From NCBI GenBank assembly GCA_947459935.1, contig CANHFN010000015.1, positions 1-13,681 on the forward strand: a stretch of DNA of 13,681 bases. Reading direction: 5' to 3'. Source of the DNA: Actinomycetota bacterium. GTDB taxonomy: Bacteria; Actinomycetota; Actinomycetes; Nanopelagicales; Nanopelagicaceae. Positions 1-6,007 of this stretch are shown piece after piece; position 1 is the first letter of the stretch; each line of letters starts with the position of its first letter. Position numbers and translations under genes: made by a program. A model generated the notes under the pieces. That model made no database searches. It saw nothing but the letters and a program-made list of their open reading frames with translations, and was not told where the DNA came from.

Positions 1-855
1 CAAGGCGATCCACTTCAAAAATCTTTAGTCATTATCGACACAGGTTTTGATACCTCTCTACCAATTATCAAAGACGCAGTTATTTATGAAAGCTGCATCA
101 TGTTCTGGTCAGGCTGCCCAAACGGGACAAGTTTTCAAGAGGGACCTGGCGCTTCAACTCTGCCAACAAACATCTCTAACACCTCAAATATGAGTCACGG
201 AACTCAAATGGCAAGCATTGCCATGAATGCTAACCCCGCGCAGAAATTAGTCTTGATTCGGATAATCGCATATAACGCACGAGGAGATCGTCTGCCAGTT
301 TCAGATAGCACTGTGTTCAAAGTATTCAAATGGATTATGTCGAAACGCGTGGAGTTAAACATTGGCGCAGTTGCAATGGCTCAGGGATATCACCCACCTG
401 CAACTGGCAAGAACTATTGTCCAAAAAATCCGGAGTTTGACAAGATGATCCTTGATCTAAAGATCAATAATGTGGCGGTCTTCTTCCCGGCTGGAAATGC
501 AGCAGATAAGGCAAGAATTGATTGGCCAGCCTGCATACCCGCAGCATTTGCTATCGGTGCGATCAATAGCAAAGGCCAGATTGCTGACTACTCAAATTAT
601 GATCGCAACTTAATTGATTTCTACACGCCCGGAAATGCAGAAGCACTCTTGCCTGGGGGAGCACCATCATCTGCTTCTGGGACATCAGTTTCTACCTTGA
701 TTGCTGCCAGCTATTGGTTAAGTGTTTCCAATGTGAAGCCAGAATTGAGCGTGCCAGAGGTTTCGCAACTCTTTAGAAATGCTGGCCGAATCATCTTTGA
801 CTCTAAGTTTCGCTACGGCAGGGAAATGCAGATCACGAACATCCCTACAAGTTGA
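1..855 (+). CDS. Subtilisin-like (S8) serine peptidase, 5'-truncated by window edge
   Basis: Frame 1 is open from base 1 to a TGA at 853-855, so the true start and any signal peptide lie upstream; 284 codons are present. The S8 catalytic landmarks occur in canonical order: Asp in VIIDTGFD (codon 13), His in SHGTQMA (codon 66), the oxyanion-hole Asn in PAGN (codon 166) and Ser in SGTSVS (codon 229). This matches the D-H-S order of subtilases, and all residues needed for activity are present. Such proteins are usually exported and cleave peptides outside the cell; location cannot be judged without the N-terminus. The downstream gene converges on it with a 3-bp gap, so no separate terminator fits. 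The Asp-to-His spacing (53 residues) and His-to-Ser spacing (163 residues) are normal for a compact subtilase core. What lies upstream, including any propeptide, is unknown. Confidence 0.88.
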   Translation, partial: QGDPLQKSLVIIDTGFDTSLPIIKDAVIYESCIMFWSGCPNGTSFQEGPGASTLPTNISNTSNMSHGTQMASIAMNANPAQKLVLIRIIAYNARGDRLPVSDSTVFKVFKWIMSKRVELNIGAVAMAQGYHPPATGKNYCPKNPEFDKMILDLKINNVAVFFPAGNAADKARIDWPACIPAAFAIGAINSKGQIADYSNYDRNLIDFYTPGNAEALLPGGAPSSASGTSVSTLIAASYWLSVSNVKPELSVPEVSQLFRNAGRIIFDSKFRYGREMQITNIPTS

Positions 856-858
856 GAA

Positions 859-1104
859 TTAACTTCCTATGCGCCTCTTCATTAGCACCCAGTGAGTCTC
901 ACCGTAGTTAGTTTGTGAGACCGCTTCCCATCCCTCAGCACCCAGAGAGTTCAAAGCCTCCATTGGTCCCGTGAGGAAGTGGTACAAAATCTCCTTGCCA
1001 GGGTTTAGCGAATCAGCAAGTTTGTGTACCTGCTGCCCGCCACCCGTAAATGACCCTTTACCGGTACCCATTTCAACCCAAAGATATTCAAACTTGTCAC
1101 TCAT
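859..1104 (-). CDS. Small DUF4177-like protein
   Basis: An 81-residue protein with no signal peptide or membrane segment. Its second half, LNSLGAEGWEAVSQTN...THWVLMKRR, matches the pattern I recognise from DUF4177-type small proteins: an aromatic-rich beta strand at the N-terminus (FEYLWVEM), a helix ending in LGxEGWE, then a strand ending in LKR-like residues. The family's function is not established and I assign none. The start is the ATG at 1102-1104; the bases before it (TTAGGTTGATTCC) hold only a weak ribosome binding site. It converges with the S8 peptidase gene (3-bp gap) and has the secreted-protein gene 59 bp upstream on the same strand, so the two may share a transcript. Family assignment is by eye from the LGAEGWE motif. 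Confidence 0.75.
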   Translation of the reverse strand: MSDKFEYLWVEMGTGKGSFTGGGQQVHKLADSLNPGKEILYHFLTGPMEALNSLGAEGWEAVSQTNYGETHWVLMKRRIGS

Positions 1105-1163
1105 GGAATCAACCTAACTGTGAGTTGGGATTATTACTTGTACTGCGTGGCAATAGATGAGAT

Positions 1164-1589
1164 TTAGAGACTGCCGCCGTAAACACTCATATTATCAAAA
1201 CTTGGGAAAACGCCCTTGAGGATTTTATCTTCAGATCTGGACTTGCTGAAACTTACTTGTTCATCGTAGTAATCCTCAACAGCGTCAAATTGATCATCTG
1301 TGAAGCACTTTGGATTCTTCTTCATATTCTTATAAGCCTTGATAGCAAACTCGTTGTACTCAACTAACTTAGAGTAGTAAGACTTAAACTTAGTCTTGGA
1401 ATAACTTGAACCCTTTTTATTGGCAGCAGGCTCATACCGCTTATAGAGCTGCTTAATTCTTGACTCATCAGAAATTACATCCTTCTTGAACTTTATACAT
1501 TTTGCTGAAGTTGGTTCGGGGGATGCAGCCACTGCCGAAGATCCAAAAAGACCAAAAGAAAGAAGTATGCAAAGGATGAGTTTTTTCAT
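1164..1589 (-). CDS. Secreted Lys-rich protein of unknown function
   Basis: A 141-residue protein starting at the ATG at 1587-1589. The N-terminus is a textbook signal peptide: MKK, a hydrophobic core LILCILLSFGLFG, and a probable cleavage site after SAVAA near residue 22. The mature part is about 120 residues, mostly predicted helical, rich in Lys, Tyr, Ser and Asp, with two Cys (in the CIKF and KCF segments) that could form a disulphide after export. I see no enzyme motif and do not recognise the family. It lies upstream of the DUF4177-like gene on the same strand. No strong Shine-Dalgarno sequence precedes the ATG. A secreted location is well supported; function is unknown. Confidence 0.75.
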   Translation of the reverse strand: MKKLILCILLSFGLFGSSAVAASPEPTSAKCIKFKKDVISDESRIKQLYKRYEPAANKKGSSYSKTKFKSYYSKLVEYNEFAIKAYKNMKKNPKCFTDDQFDAVEDYYDEQVSFSKSRSEDKILKGVFPSFDNMSVYGGSL

Positions 1590-1643
1590 GGCCCAAGTAC
1601 ATCATTGAGGCCTGGTGTTGTAAATGAGCCTAAGGAGAAAATG

Positions 1644-1670
1644 GCCCAATCTGACTAGTCAGGCTAGGGC
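1644..1670 (-). terminator. Putative terminator hairpin at the end of the MDR gene
   Basis: On the minus strand GCCC...GGGC arms enclose the perfect 12-bp palindrome CTGACTAGTCAG (1651-1662), followed by CATTTTCTCC. The stop codon TAG of the MDR gene (1664-1666) sits inside the left arm region. The T tract is short and the stem has an internal loop, so this is a moderate call; the palindrome could instead be a protein-binding site. Confidence 0.42.
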
Positions 1671-2647
1671 TTTAAAACAATACGAATTGGGTTTCCCACC
1701 TTATTGGCCAACTTACTCAAAGCCTCGCCGGCTTTTTCAAGCGGCATAATCTCAGAGACTGATTGAGATAGATCGAGCTTGCCTTGTCGGGCAAATTCAA
1801 TAAGTTCATGAACGTGATGATCTTCTGAACCGTAATGACCCATGATCTGAGTTCTCATATAGGTGAAGGCCATGTCATTAGGAATGACGATAGGTTCATT
1901 GGCAATACCAACAATTACAAGGCGTCCTTGTTCACCCAAAAGTGATAACGCCTGCTTTCGCACCGGTGATACCCCCGCAAAATCAAAGGCAGCATTTAAT
2001 CCACGATGTTTTTTTAATTCAGGATCATCTGGTGAAAATGCGTAATCAGCACCGCGCGCTAAAGCATTAGCCCGAGCATCTTCACGTGGATCAATGGCAA
2101 TGATTTTGCTGCAACCAATAGTCTTGAGTAACTGCACAGCGTGGATTCCTAAGCCGCCCACTCCAAATACCGCAGCGCTTTCCCCAGCTTGCATCTTTGC
2201 TGTTGAAGATATCGCTGCCCATGGCGTTGAAACTGCATCAGGGATAATTGCCGCCTGTTCAAAGGGCAATGAGTCTGGAATCTTTGCAACTAAGTGTGCA
2301 TTTGTGACAACGTATTCTGCCCAACCGCCGTTGTAATCAAAACCCATAGTTGTTATTTGCTGAGCAGCGTTTCGCTCACCAGCAATCACAACAACCCGGT
2401 CACCAATGGCACTACTTGTTACTCCATCGCCTATTTGATCAACCACACCTGCAACTTCATGACCTAACGTCACCTGATCACCCTTTAAATACCCCGGAGA
2501 TAGAATCCCTTCCAGCAGATGCACATCAGATAAACACACACCAGCTGCGGCAACCTTGATGCGCACCTGACCTGCACCAGCATCAGGTGTTGGAACATCG
2601 ACTACTTCAAAAGCACGCGTTGACACTGTTATCTGTCCAGCTCTCAT
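1664..2647 (-). CDS. Zinc-type medium-chain dehydrogenase/reductase (MDR alcohol dehydrogenase family)
   Basis: A 327-residue cytoplasmic NAD(P)-dependent oxidoreductase, slightly short for the family (about 340-350). The N-terminal GroES-like domain carries the catalytic zinc ligands Cys38 (GVCLSD) and His63-Glu64 (GHEVAG), with Asp137 (IPDAVS) in the region of the third ligand. The Rossmann domain starts with GVGGLG (162-167). The four-Cys structural zinc loop expected near residues 88-105 is absent, as in one subset of MDR enzymes. Its ATG overlaps the stop of the kinase gene by 4 bp (ATGA), which suggests translational coupling and a place as third gene of the ACAD-kinase-MDR operon. The likely reaction is oxidation of an alcohol or reduction of a ketone on the acyl substrate handled by its neighbours; the actual substrate cannot be read from sequence. 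It could equally be a general alcohol dehydrogenase. Confidence 0.9.
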   Translation of the reverse strand: MRAGQITVSTRAFEVVDVPTPDAGAGQVRIKVAAAGVCLSDVHLLEGILSPGYLKGDQVTLGHEVAGVVDQIGDGVTSSAIGDRVVVIAGERNAAQQITTMGFDYNGGWAEYVVTNAHLVAKIPDSLPFEQAAIIPDAVSTPWAAISSTAKMQAGESAAVFGVGGLGIHAVQLLKTIGCSKIIAIDPREDARANALARGADYAFSPDDPELKKHRGLNAAFDFAGVSPVRKQALSLLGEQGRLVIVGIANEPIVIPNDMAFTYMRTQIMGHYGSEDHHVHELIEFARQGKLDLSQSVSEIMPLEKAGEALSKLANKVGNPIRIVLKP

Positions 2648-3669
2648 GCGATCTTCCCCTCTGCTCGGTTGATCAATGTATTGACCGCATCACCAAAGCC
2701 AGCAAAGGCTGGATTAGTTGTTTGGCCAGCCCTATAGCGAGCCCAAATCTGTTGAATAATGACAGCTAAACGGAAAAGTCCAAAAACTTCATAGAAGGTA
2801 AAGTCGGTACAACTGCGCCCACTTAACTCTAAATATCGTGCTACAAACTGCTCACGTGTTGGCATGCCCGGCAAGTGACTTGGTTGCCTGCGCAGCGATG
2901 CAAAAGCAGGTTCATCATTTGGATCAACCCAATAGGCAAGGGCAGATCCTAAATCCATCAGGGGATCACCAACCGTTGCAAGTTCCCAATCCAGCACACC
3001 AGCAATTCGCCCATGCTCTAAATCAAAAACAACGTTATCAATGCGCCAGTCACCATGAATGATGCAGGAGTCAACATCTTCTGGTTTATTGGCCAACAGC
3101 CAGGCCATTACCTTTTCACCGTCGGGCACATCATCAGTCAGCGCATTTCGATAGCGCTTTGACCAGCCTTCAACTTGGCGGGCAACATAACCTTGTCCTT
3201 TGTTGAGCTCATTCAAAATAGATGAGTCAACAGCGTGGAGTTGAACTAAACCATTAATCAAGGAATCAGCCATCACTTCAATATCGCGTGCGGTTATCTC
3301 TTGTGCAATATCACGGCGGAAAATCTCTCCAACTACTCGCTCCATCACATAGAAATCAGAGCCCATAATTGAATGATCTTCACAGAGTGCAATCATTGCC
3401 GGCACTAATGAATAGACCGAGTTCAAGCGTGATTGAATCAAGTACTCGCGCTTCATGTCATGGGCAGAAACAGCTTTTGTGCCAACAGGTGGGCGGCGCA
3501 AGACTAATTCGCGGTTAGGGTATTTGAGTAAATAGGTCAGATTGGAGGCACCACTTCGAAACTGAAGTACCTCTGGTAGCTCATCGATGTGGATGAATTG
3601 GCGAAGCCAGGCATGCATGGCTTCAACATCAAAGCGATCCTCTTGTCGGACCGCAGTTACATCACTCAT
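2644..3669 (-). CDS. APH-family phosphotransferase, putative (hydroxy)acyl-CoA kinase, ACAD10/11- and LvaA-like
   Basis: A 341-residue kinase of the aminoglycoside phosphotransferase fold. Visible motifs: an N-lobe nucleotide loop RSGASNLTY (38-46), the strand LVLRRPP (56-61), the catalytic Brenner motif HGDWRIDN (205-212, catalytic Asp207, Asn212) and the metal-binding DWE (227-229) in [18 protein letters not shown]. This pattern is the subgroup encoded next to acyl-CoA dehydrogenases or fused to them (ACAD10/ACAD11), not the antibiotic-resistance subgroup. In characterised relatives the kinase phosphorylates the 4-hydroxyl of 4-hydroxyacyl-CoAs. ATGA overlaps join it to the dehydrogenase gene upstream and the MDR gene downstream, so the three should be made together. 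The Pseudomonas LvaA needs a small partner, LvaB; no such gene is visible here. Fold and family are firm; substrate is inferred from context. Confidence 0.92.
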   Translation of the reverse strand: MSDVTAVRQEDRFDVEAMHAWLRQFIHIDELPEVLQFRSGASNLTYLLKYPNRELVLRRPPVGTKAVSAHDMKREYLIQSRLNSVYSLVPAMIALCEDHSIMGSDFYVMERVVGEIFRRDIAQEITARDIEVMADSLINGLVQLHAVDSSILNELNKGQGYVARQVEGWSKRYRNALTDDVPDGEKVMAWLLANKPEDVDSCIIHGDWRIDNVVFDLEHGRIAGVLDWELATVGDPLMDLGSALAYWVDPNDEPAFASLRRQPSHLPGMPTREQFVARYLELSGRSCTDFTFYEVFGLFRLAVIIQQIWARYRAGQTTNPAFAGFGDAVNTLINRAEGKIA

Positions 3670-4886
3670 GACAAATAAGGCTTGATTTCTAGGCGCGCGA
3701 TATCTCTGATGTGAACCTCATCTGGCCCATCAACAATGCGTAAGGTGCGAATTCCTGCATACATCGAGGCCAGCGGCGTATCTTGGCAAACACCCGCACC
3801 GCCATAGCTTTGGATCGCATGATCAATAACGCGCTCTGCCATTTGAGGCACCGCCACTTTAATAGCAGCAATCTCTTTGCGAGCGCCCTTTGCACCAACA
3901 GTGTCAATCATCCAGGCAGCCTTTAAGACAAGCAGGCGTGCTTGCTCAATCTCAATACGAGCTTGTGCGATCCAATCTTGAATCACACCTTGTTGCACTA
4001 ATGCTTTTCCAAAAGTCTCACGCCCAATGGATCGCTGAATCATGAGCGAGAGCGCTCGCTCTGCCATACCAATAGCACGCATGCAGTGATGAATACGTCC
4101 TGGTCCAAGACGAGCTTGGGCCAAAGCAAAGCCTTCACCTTCTGGCCCCAAAAGATTTGCAACAGGCACTCTCACATTAGTAAAGGAGACCTCTGCATGA
4201 CCATGTTGATCTTCATAACCAAACACCAACAAATTACGGACTACCTTCACACCAGGAGTATTCATAGGTACTAGCACCATTGATTGCTGATGATATGCAT
4301 CAGCATCTGGATTGGTCTTTCCCATCACAATTAAGATCTCACAGCGCTCATCCATCGCACCTGTTGTCCACCACTTTGTGCCATTGATGACATAGTCACC
4401 GCCATCTTTAACAATTGACGTTCTGATATTTCTAGCATCACTAGATGCCACATCAGGCTCTGTCATCGCAAAGGCGGATCTGATCCGACCATCAAGCAGC
4501 GGTGCTAGCCATTCTTGCTTCTGTGCATCTGTGCCAAACATGTCTAGCAACTCCATGTTGCCAGTATCTGGTGCTGCGCAGTTGATTGCCTCTGGTGCAA
4601 TCTCTGGTGACCATCCTGTTATCTCAGCCAAGGTTGCATACTCTGTAACAGTTAAACCATGGTGGGGATCATGGCTGTGTGGCAAGAACAAATTCCATAA
4701 ACCTTGGGCTCTAGCCTTTGCTTTTAACTCTTCAACAATGGGCGGCAATCCATGAGGCTTGCCAGCTGCCCGCAACTCCTGCCTTTGGTGTTCATACACC
4801 GCTTCTGCAGGAAAGACCTCTGCCTCCATAAAGGCTTGGAGTTTGGCGGCATATTCGCTGGTTTTTGCGCTCAATGTGAAGTCCAT
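3666..4886 (-). CDS. Acyl-CoA dehydrogenase-like flavoprotein of the ACAD10/11 (LvaC-like) group
   Basis: A 406-residue FAD-binding acyl-CoA dehydrogenase homologue of normal length. Seen in order: N-terminal helical domain (1-120), the flavin/substrate strand [12 protein letters not shown] (139-150), the GTKWWTTGA segment (169-177), the [20 protein letters not shown] helix (260-279), the FGKALVQQ segment (292-299), [13 protein letters not shown] (361-373) and [18 protein letters not shown] near the C-terminus. Where MCAD-type enzymes have the catalytic Glu of the YEGT motif, this protein has Asp386 in VDGPDEVH, a hallmark I associate with ACAD10/ACAD11/LvaC. It is first in an operon with the APH kinase and MDR gene (ATGA overlaps) and divergent from the SDR gene. 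The proposed role is processing of 4-phosphoacyl-CoA (phosphate elimination towards an enoyl/3-hydroxyacyl-CoA); plain alpha,beta-dehydrogenation remains possible. Confidence 0.93.
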   Translation of the reverse strand: MDFTLSAKTSEYAAKLQAFMEAEVFPAEAVYEHQRQELRAAGKPHGLPPIVEELKAKARAQGLWNLFLPHSHDPHHGLTVTEYATLAEITGWSPEIAPEAINCAAPDTGNMELLDMFGTDAQKQEWLAPLLDGRIRSAFAMTEPDVASSDARNIRTSIVKDGGDYVINGTKWWTTGAMDERCEILIVMGKTNPDADAYHQQSMVLVPMNTPGVKVVRNLLVFGYEDQHGHAEVSFTNVRVPVANLLGPEGEGFALAQARLGPGRIHHCMRAIGMAERALSLMIQRSIGRETFGKALVQQGVIQDWIAQARIEIEQARLLVLKAAWMIDTVGAKGARKEIAAIKVAVPQMAERVIDHAIQSYGGAGVCQDTPLASMYAGIRTLRIVDGPDEVHIRDIARLEIKPYLS

Positions 4887-4929
4887 GCCTTAACCTTACG
4901 CATAGTTACCCATTTTGAGGAGAGAGAGT
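4887..4929. promoter_or_regulatory. Divergent intergenic region between the ACAD-kinase-MDR operon and the SDR gene
   Basis: Only 43 bp separate the two start codons, so both promoters must overlap here or extend into the opposite coding regions. On the + strand a strong Shine-Dalgarno GAGGAGAGAG (4917-4926) sets the SDR start at the ATG at 4930 rather than the in-frame TTG at 4915. On the minus strand AAGG and TAAGGC lie just upstream of the ACAD ATG. I cannot identify convincing -35/-10 pairs. The shared control region is the main reason to think the four genes are co-regulated. Confidence 0.6.
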
Positions 4930-5691
4930 ATGAGTGTTCTTGACCGCTTTCGTTTAGATGGAAAGGTCGCAGTCGTCACAGGGGCCTCTTCAGGTCTGGG
5001 GGTTGCTTTTGCTAAGGCGCTAGCCGAGGCAGGGGCAGATGTTGTCTTAGGCGCTCGCCGTGTAGAGCGGCTGGCAGATACCGGTGCATTAGTAACTGCA
5101 GCTGGTAGAAAGTTTGCATCATTACAAACAGATGTAACACAGCCAGAACAATGCGATGCATTAATCGCACATGCCATTAAAGAATTTGGTCGGGTCGACA
5201 TCCTGGTGAACAACGCAGGTGTTGGCACCGCCGTTCCTGCAACACATGAAACACCAGAGCAATTTAGATCTGTCCTGGATGTCAATCTCTTTGGTGCCTA
5301 TTGGATGTCACAAGCATTTGCAAAGGCAAATAAAAACGGGGGAGCGATAGTAAATATCTCAAGCATCCTTGGTATCAAACCACAAGGATTACCTCAAGCT
5401 GCTTATGCATCTAGTAAGGCTGGACTTATTGGATTAACACGAGATTTAGCGGCGCAGTGGACGGGACGTAAAAACATTCGTGTGAACGCGCTCGCTCCTG
5501 GTTTCTTTCCCTCTGAGATGAGTGATGAGCTTCCTGCAGATATGGTGAACATGATCAAAATGTTTGCACCTGCCGGGCGACTTGGAGATCCAGAGGAGTT
5601 AGCGGCAACGCTGATTTGGTTAGTTAGCGATGCATCTAGTTATGTAACAGGAATTACTGTGCCAGTTGATGGTGGATTGGTCATGCCTTAA
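4930..5691 (+). CDS. SDR-family oxidoreductase (classical 3-ketoacyl reductase-like)
   Basis: A 253-residue classical short-chain dehydrogenase of standard length. Seen: the cofactor loop TGASSGLG (17-24), two Arg after strand 2 (GARRVERL, 41-48) that favour NADP(H), NNAG (94-97), the catalytic Ser in NISS (about 144), and Tyr159/Lys163 in YASSK. The C-terminal segment PVDGG (245-249) is typical. The start is chosen at 4930 because a strong GAGGAGAGAG lies immediately upstream; a longer TTG start at 4915 would bury that site. The gene is divergent from the ACAD-kinase-MDR operon and is followed by a strong terminator, so it is monocistronic. In the levulinate pathway LvaD, also an SDR, reduces the 4-keto acyl-CoA to the 4-hydroxy form; this gene could fill that role. 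Other ketone or alcohol substrates cannot be excluded. Confidence 0.93.
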   Translation: MSVLDRFRLDGKVAVVTGASSGLGVAFAKALAEAGADVVLGARRVERLADTGALVTAAGRKFASLQTDVTQPEQCDALIAHAIKEFGRVDILVNNAGVGTAVPATHETPEQFRSVLDVNLFGAYWMSQAFAKANKNGGAIVNISSILGIKPQGLPQAAYASSKAGLIGLTRDLAAQWTGRKNIRVNALAPGFFPSEMSDELPADMVNMIKMFAPAGRLGDPEELAATLIWLVSDASSYVTGITVPVDGGLVMP

Positions 5692-5705
5692 AGATTAAGT
5701 AAGAC

Positions 5706-5739
5706 AAAAGCCCCGCGGAAGTTATTCTGCGGGGCTTTT
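5706..5739 (+). terminator. Strong intrinsic terminator after the SDR gene
   Basis: Perfect 11-bp arms AAAAGCCCCGC (5706-5716) and GCGGGGCTTTT (5729-5739) continue inward through GGAA/TTCT (one G-T pair) to a GTTA tetraloop at 5721-5724, about 15 bp in all. The A and T flanks make it potentially bidirectional. Confidence 0.92.
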
Positions 5740-5764
5740 GCTGTGTAACTCAATTGGACCGAGA

Positions 5765-5777
5765 ACACTGACTATGT
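5765..5777 (+). repeat. 13-bp direct repeat, copy 1 (also left arm of an inverted repeat to 5788)
   Basis: ACACTGACTATGT occurs exactly here and again at 5889-5901 inside the anticodon arm of the tRNA-like gene, 124 bp apart. This copy also forms an inverted repeat: ACACTGACT (5765-5773) pairs with AGTC (5779-5782) and, after one bulged A, AGTGT (5784-5788), around an ATGTG loop. It may be a regulatory site, an att-like scar, or the donor of the altered tRNA sequence. Confidence 0.7.
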
Positions 5778-5860
5778 GAGTCAAGTGTAACCCTCTTATC
5801 CACACATTTGGGCTCTGCCTCTTAAGTTCGATGAAAAGCTCCGTAAGTTCACTCTTGCGT

Positions 5861-5934
5861 GCCGCTGTAGCTCATCGGATAGAGCGGCACACTGACTATG
5901 TTGCAGGTAACGGGTTCAAATCCCGTCAGTGGCA
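5861..5934 (+). tRNA. tRNA-like gene with an abnormal anticodon arm (reads as GAC, Val; body Arg-like; identity uncertain)
   Basis: A cloverleaf can be drawn: acceptor GCCGCTG (5861-5867) with CAGTGGC (5927-5933, one G-T pair); T8-A9; D stem GCTC/GAGC (5870-5873, 5882-5885) with loop ATCGGATA; variable AGGTA (5905-5909); T stem ACGGG/CCCGT with loop TTCAAAT (5915-5921); discriminator A5934; no encoded CCA. The anticodon arm is odd: a normal stem needs a bulged T5902, giving loop CTGACTA (5892-5898) and anticodon GAC with an unusual U37. The 3' half GTTGC would pair perfectly with GCAAC, but GCACA is present, as if the loop had been overwritten. The CGGATA D-loop resembles tRNA-Arg. It has its own terminator. 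It could be a functional odd tRNA, a pseudo-tRNA or a tRNA-like RNA. Confidence 0.65.
5889..5901 (+). repeat. 13-bp direct repeat, copy 2, across the tRNA anticodon loop
   Basis: This is an exact second copy of ACACTGACTATGT (copy 1 at 5765-5777). It covers the 5' anticodon stem, the whole predicted anticodon loop and part of the 3' stem. Unlike copy 1 it is not followed by the AGTCAAGTGT arm, so the repeat ends at the tRNA's own GTTGC/TTGC sequence. Confidence 0.7.
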
Positions 5935-5943
5935 CGCACGTGA

Positions 5944-5980
5944 AGTGGCCCCGCAGTTCGTCGCGCGGGGCTACTTTTTT
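5944..5980 (+). terminator. Intrinsic terminator after the tRNA-like gene
   Basis: Arms AGTGGCCCCGC (5944-5954) and GCGGGGCTACT (5965-5975, one G-T pair) flank a 10-nt loop and run into TTTTTT. It begins 10 nt past the tRNA-like 3' end, which supports the tRNA-like gene being its own transcription unit. Confidence 0.9.
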
Positions 5981-5995
5981 GTCAGTCACTCTAAG

Positions 5996-6001
5996 TAAAC
6001 T
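5996..6001 (+). promoter_or_regulatory. -10 box for a probable leaderless transcript of the DUF4236-TPR gene
   Basis: TAAACT ends 6 nt before the ATG at 6008 and no Shine-Dalgarno sequence lies between, so transcription should start at or beside the start codon. Leaderless genes with TANNNT -10 boxes are common in Actinobacteria. No clear -35 box is visible. Confidence 0.55.
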
Positions 6002-6007
6002 AAACAC

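Noticed and set aside
2644-3669. Aminoglycoside resistance kinase
   Set aside because: The fold is shared, but the sequence pattern and overlap with an acyl-CoA dehydrogenase gene point to the acyl-CoA kinase subgroup.
4915-4929. Upstream TTG start for the SDR, adding five residues
   Set aside because: It would place the strong GAGGAGAGAG ribosome binding site inside the coding region; the ATG at 4930 is ideally spaced from it.
4896-5285. 129-residue open frame on the minus strand opposite the SDR gene
   Set aside because: It lies wholly antisense to the SDR coding region and its promoter, has a composition typical of an antisense shadow, and shows no domain.
5887-5904. Eight-base anticodon loop, as in a frameshift-suppressor tRNA
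   Set aside because: That fold needs two mismatches in the stem (C5890-T5901, A5891-G5900); a seven-base loop with one bulged T pairs better. It cannot be fully excluded.
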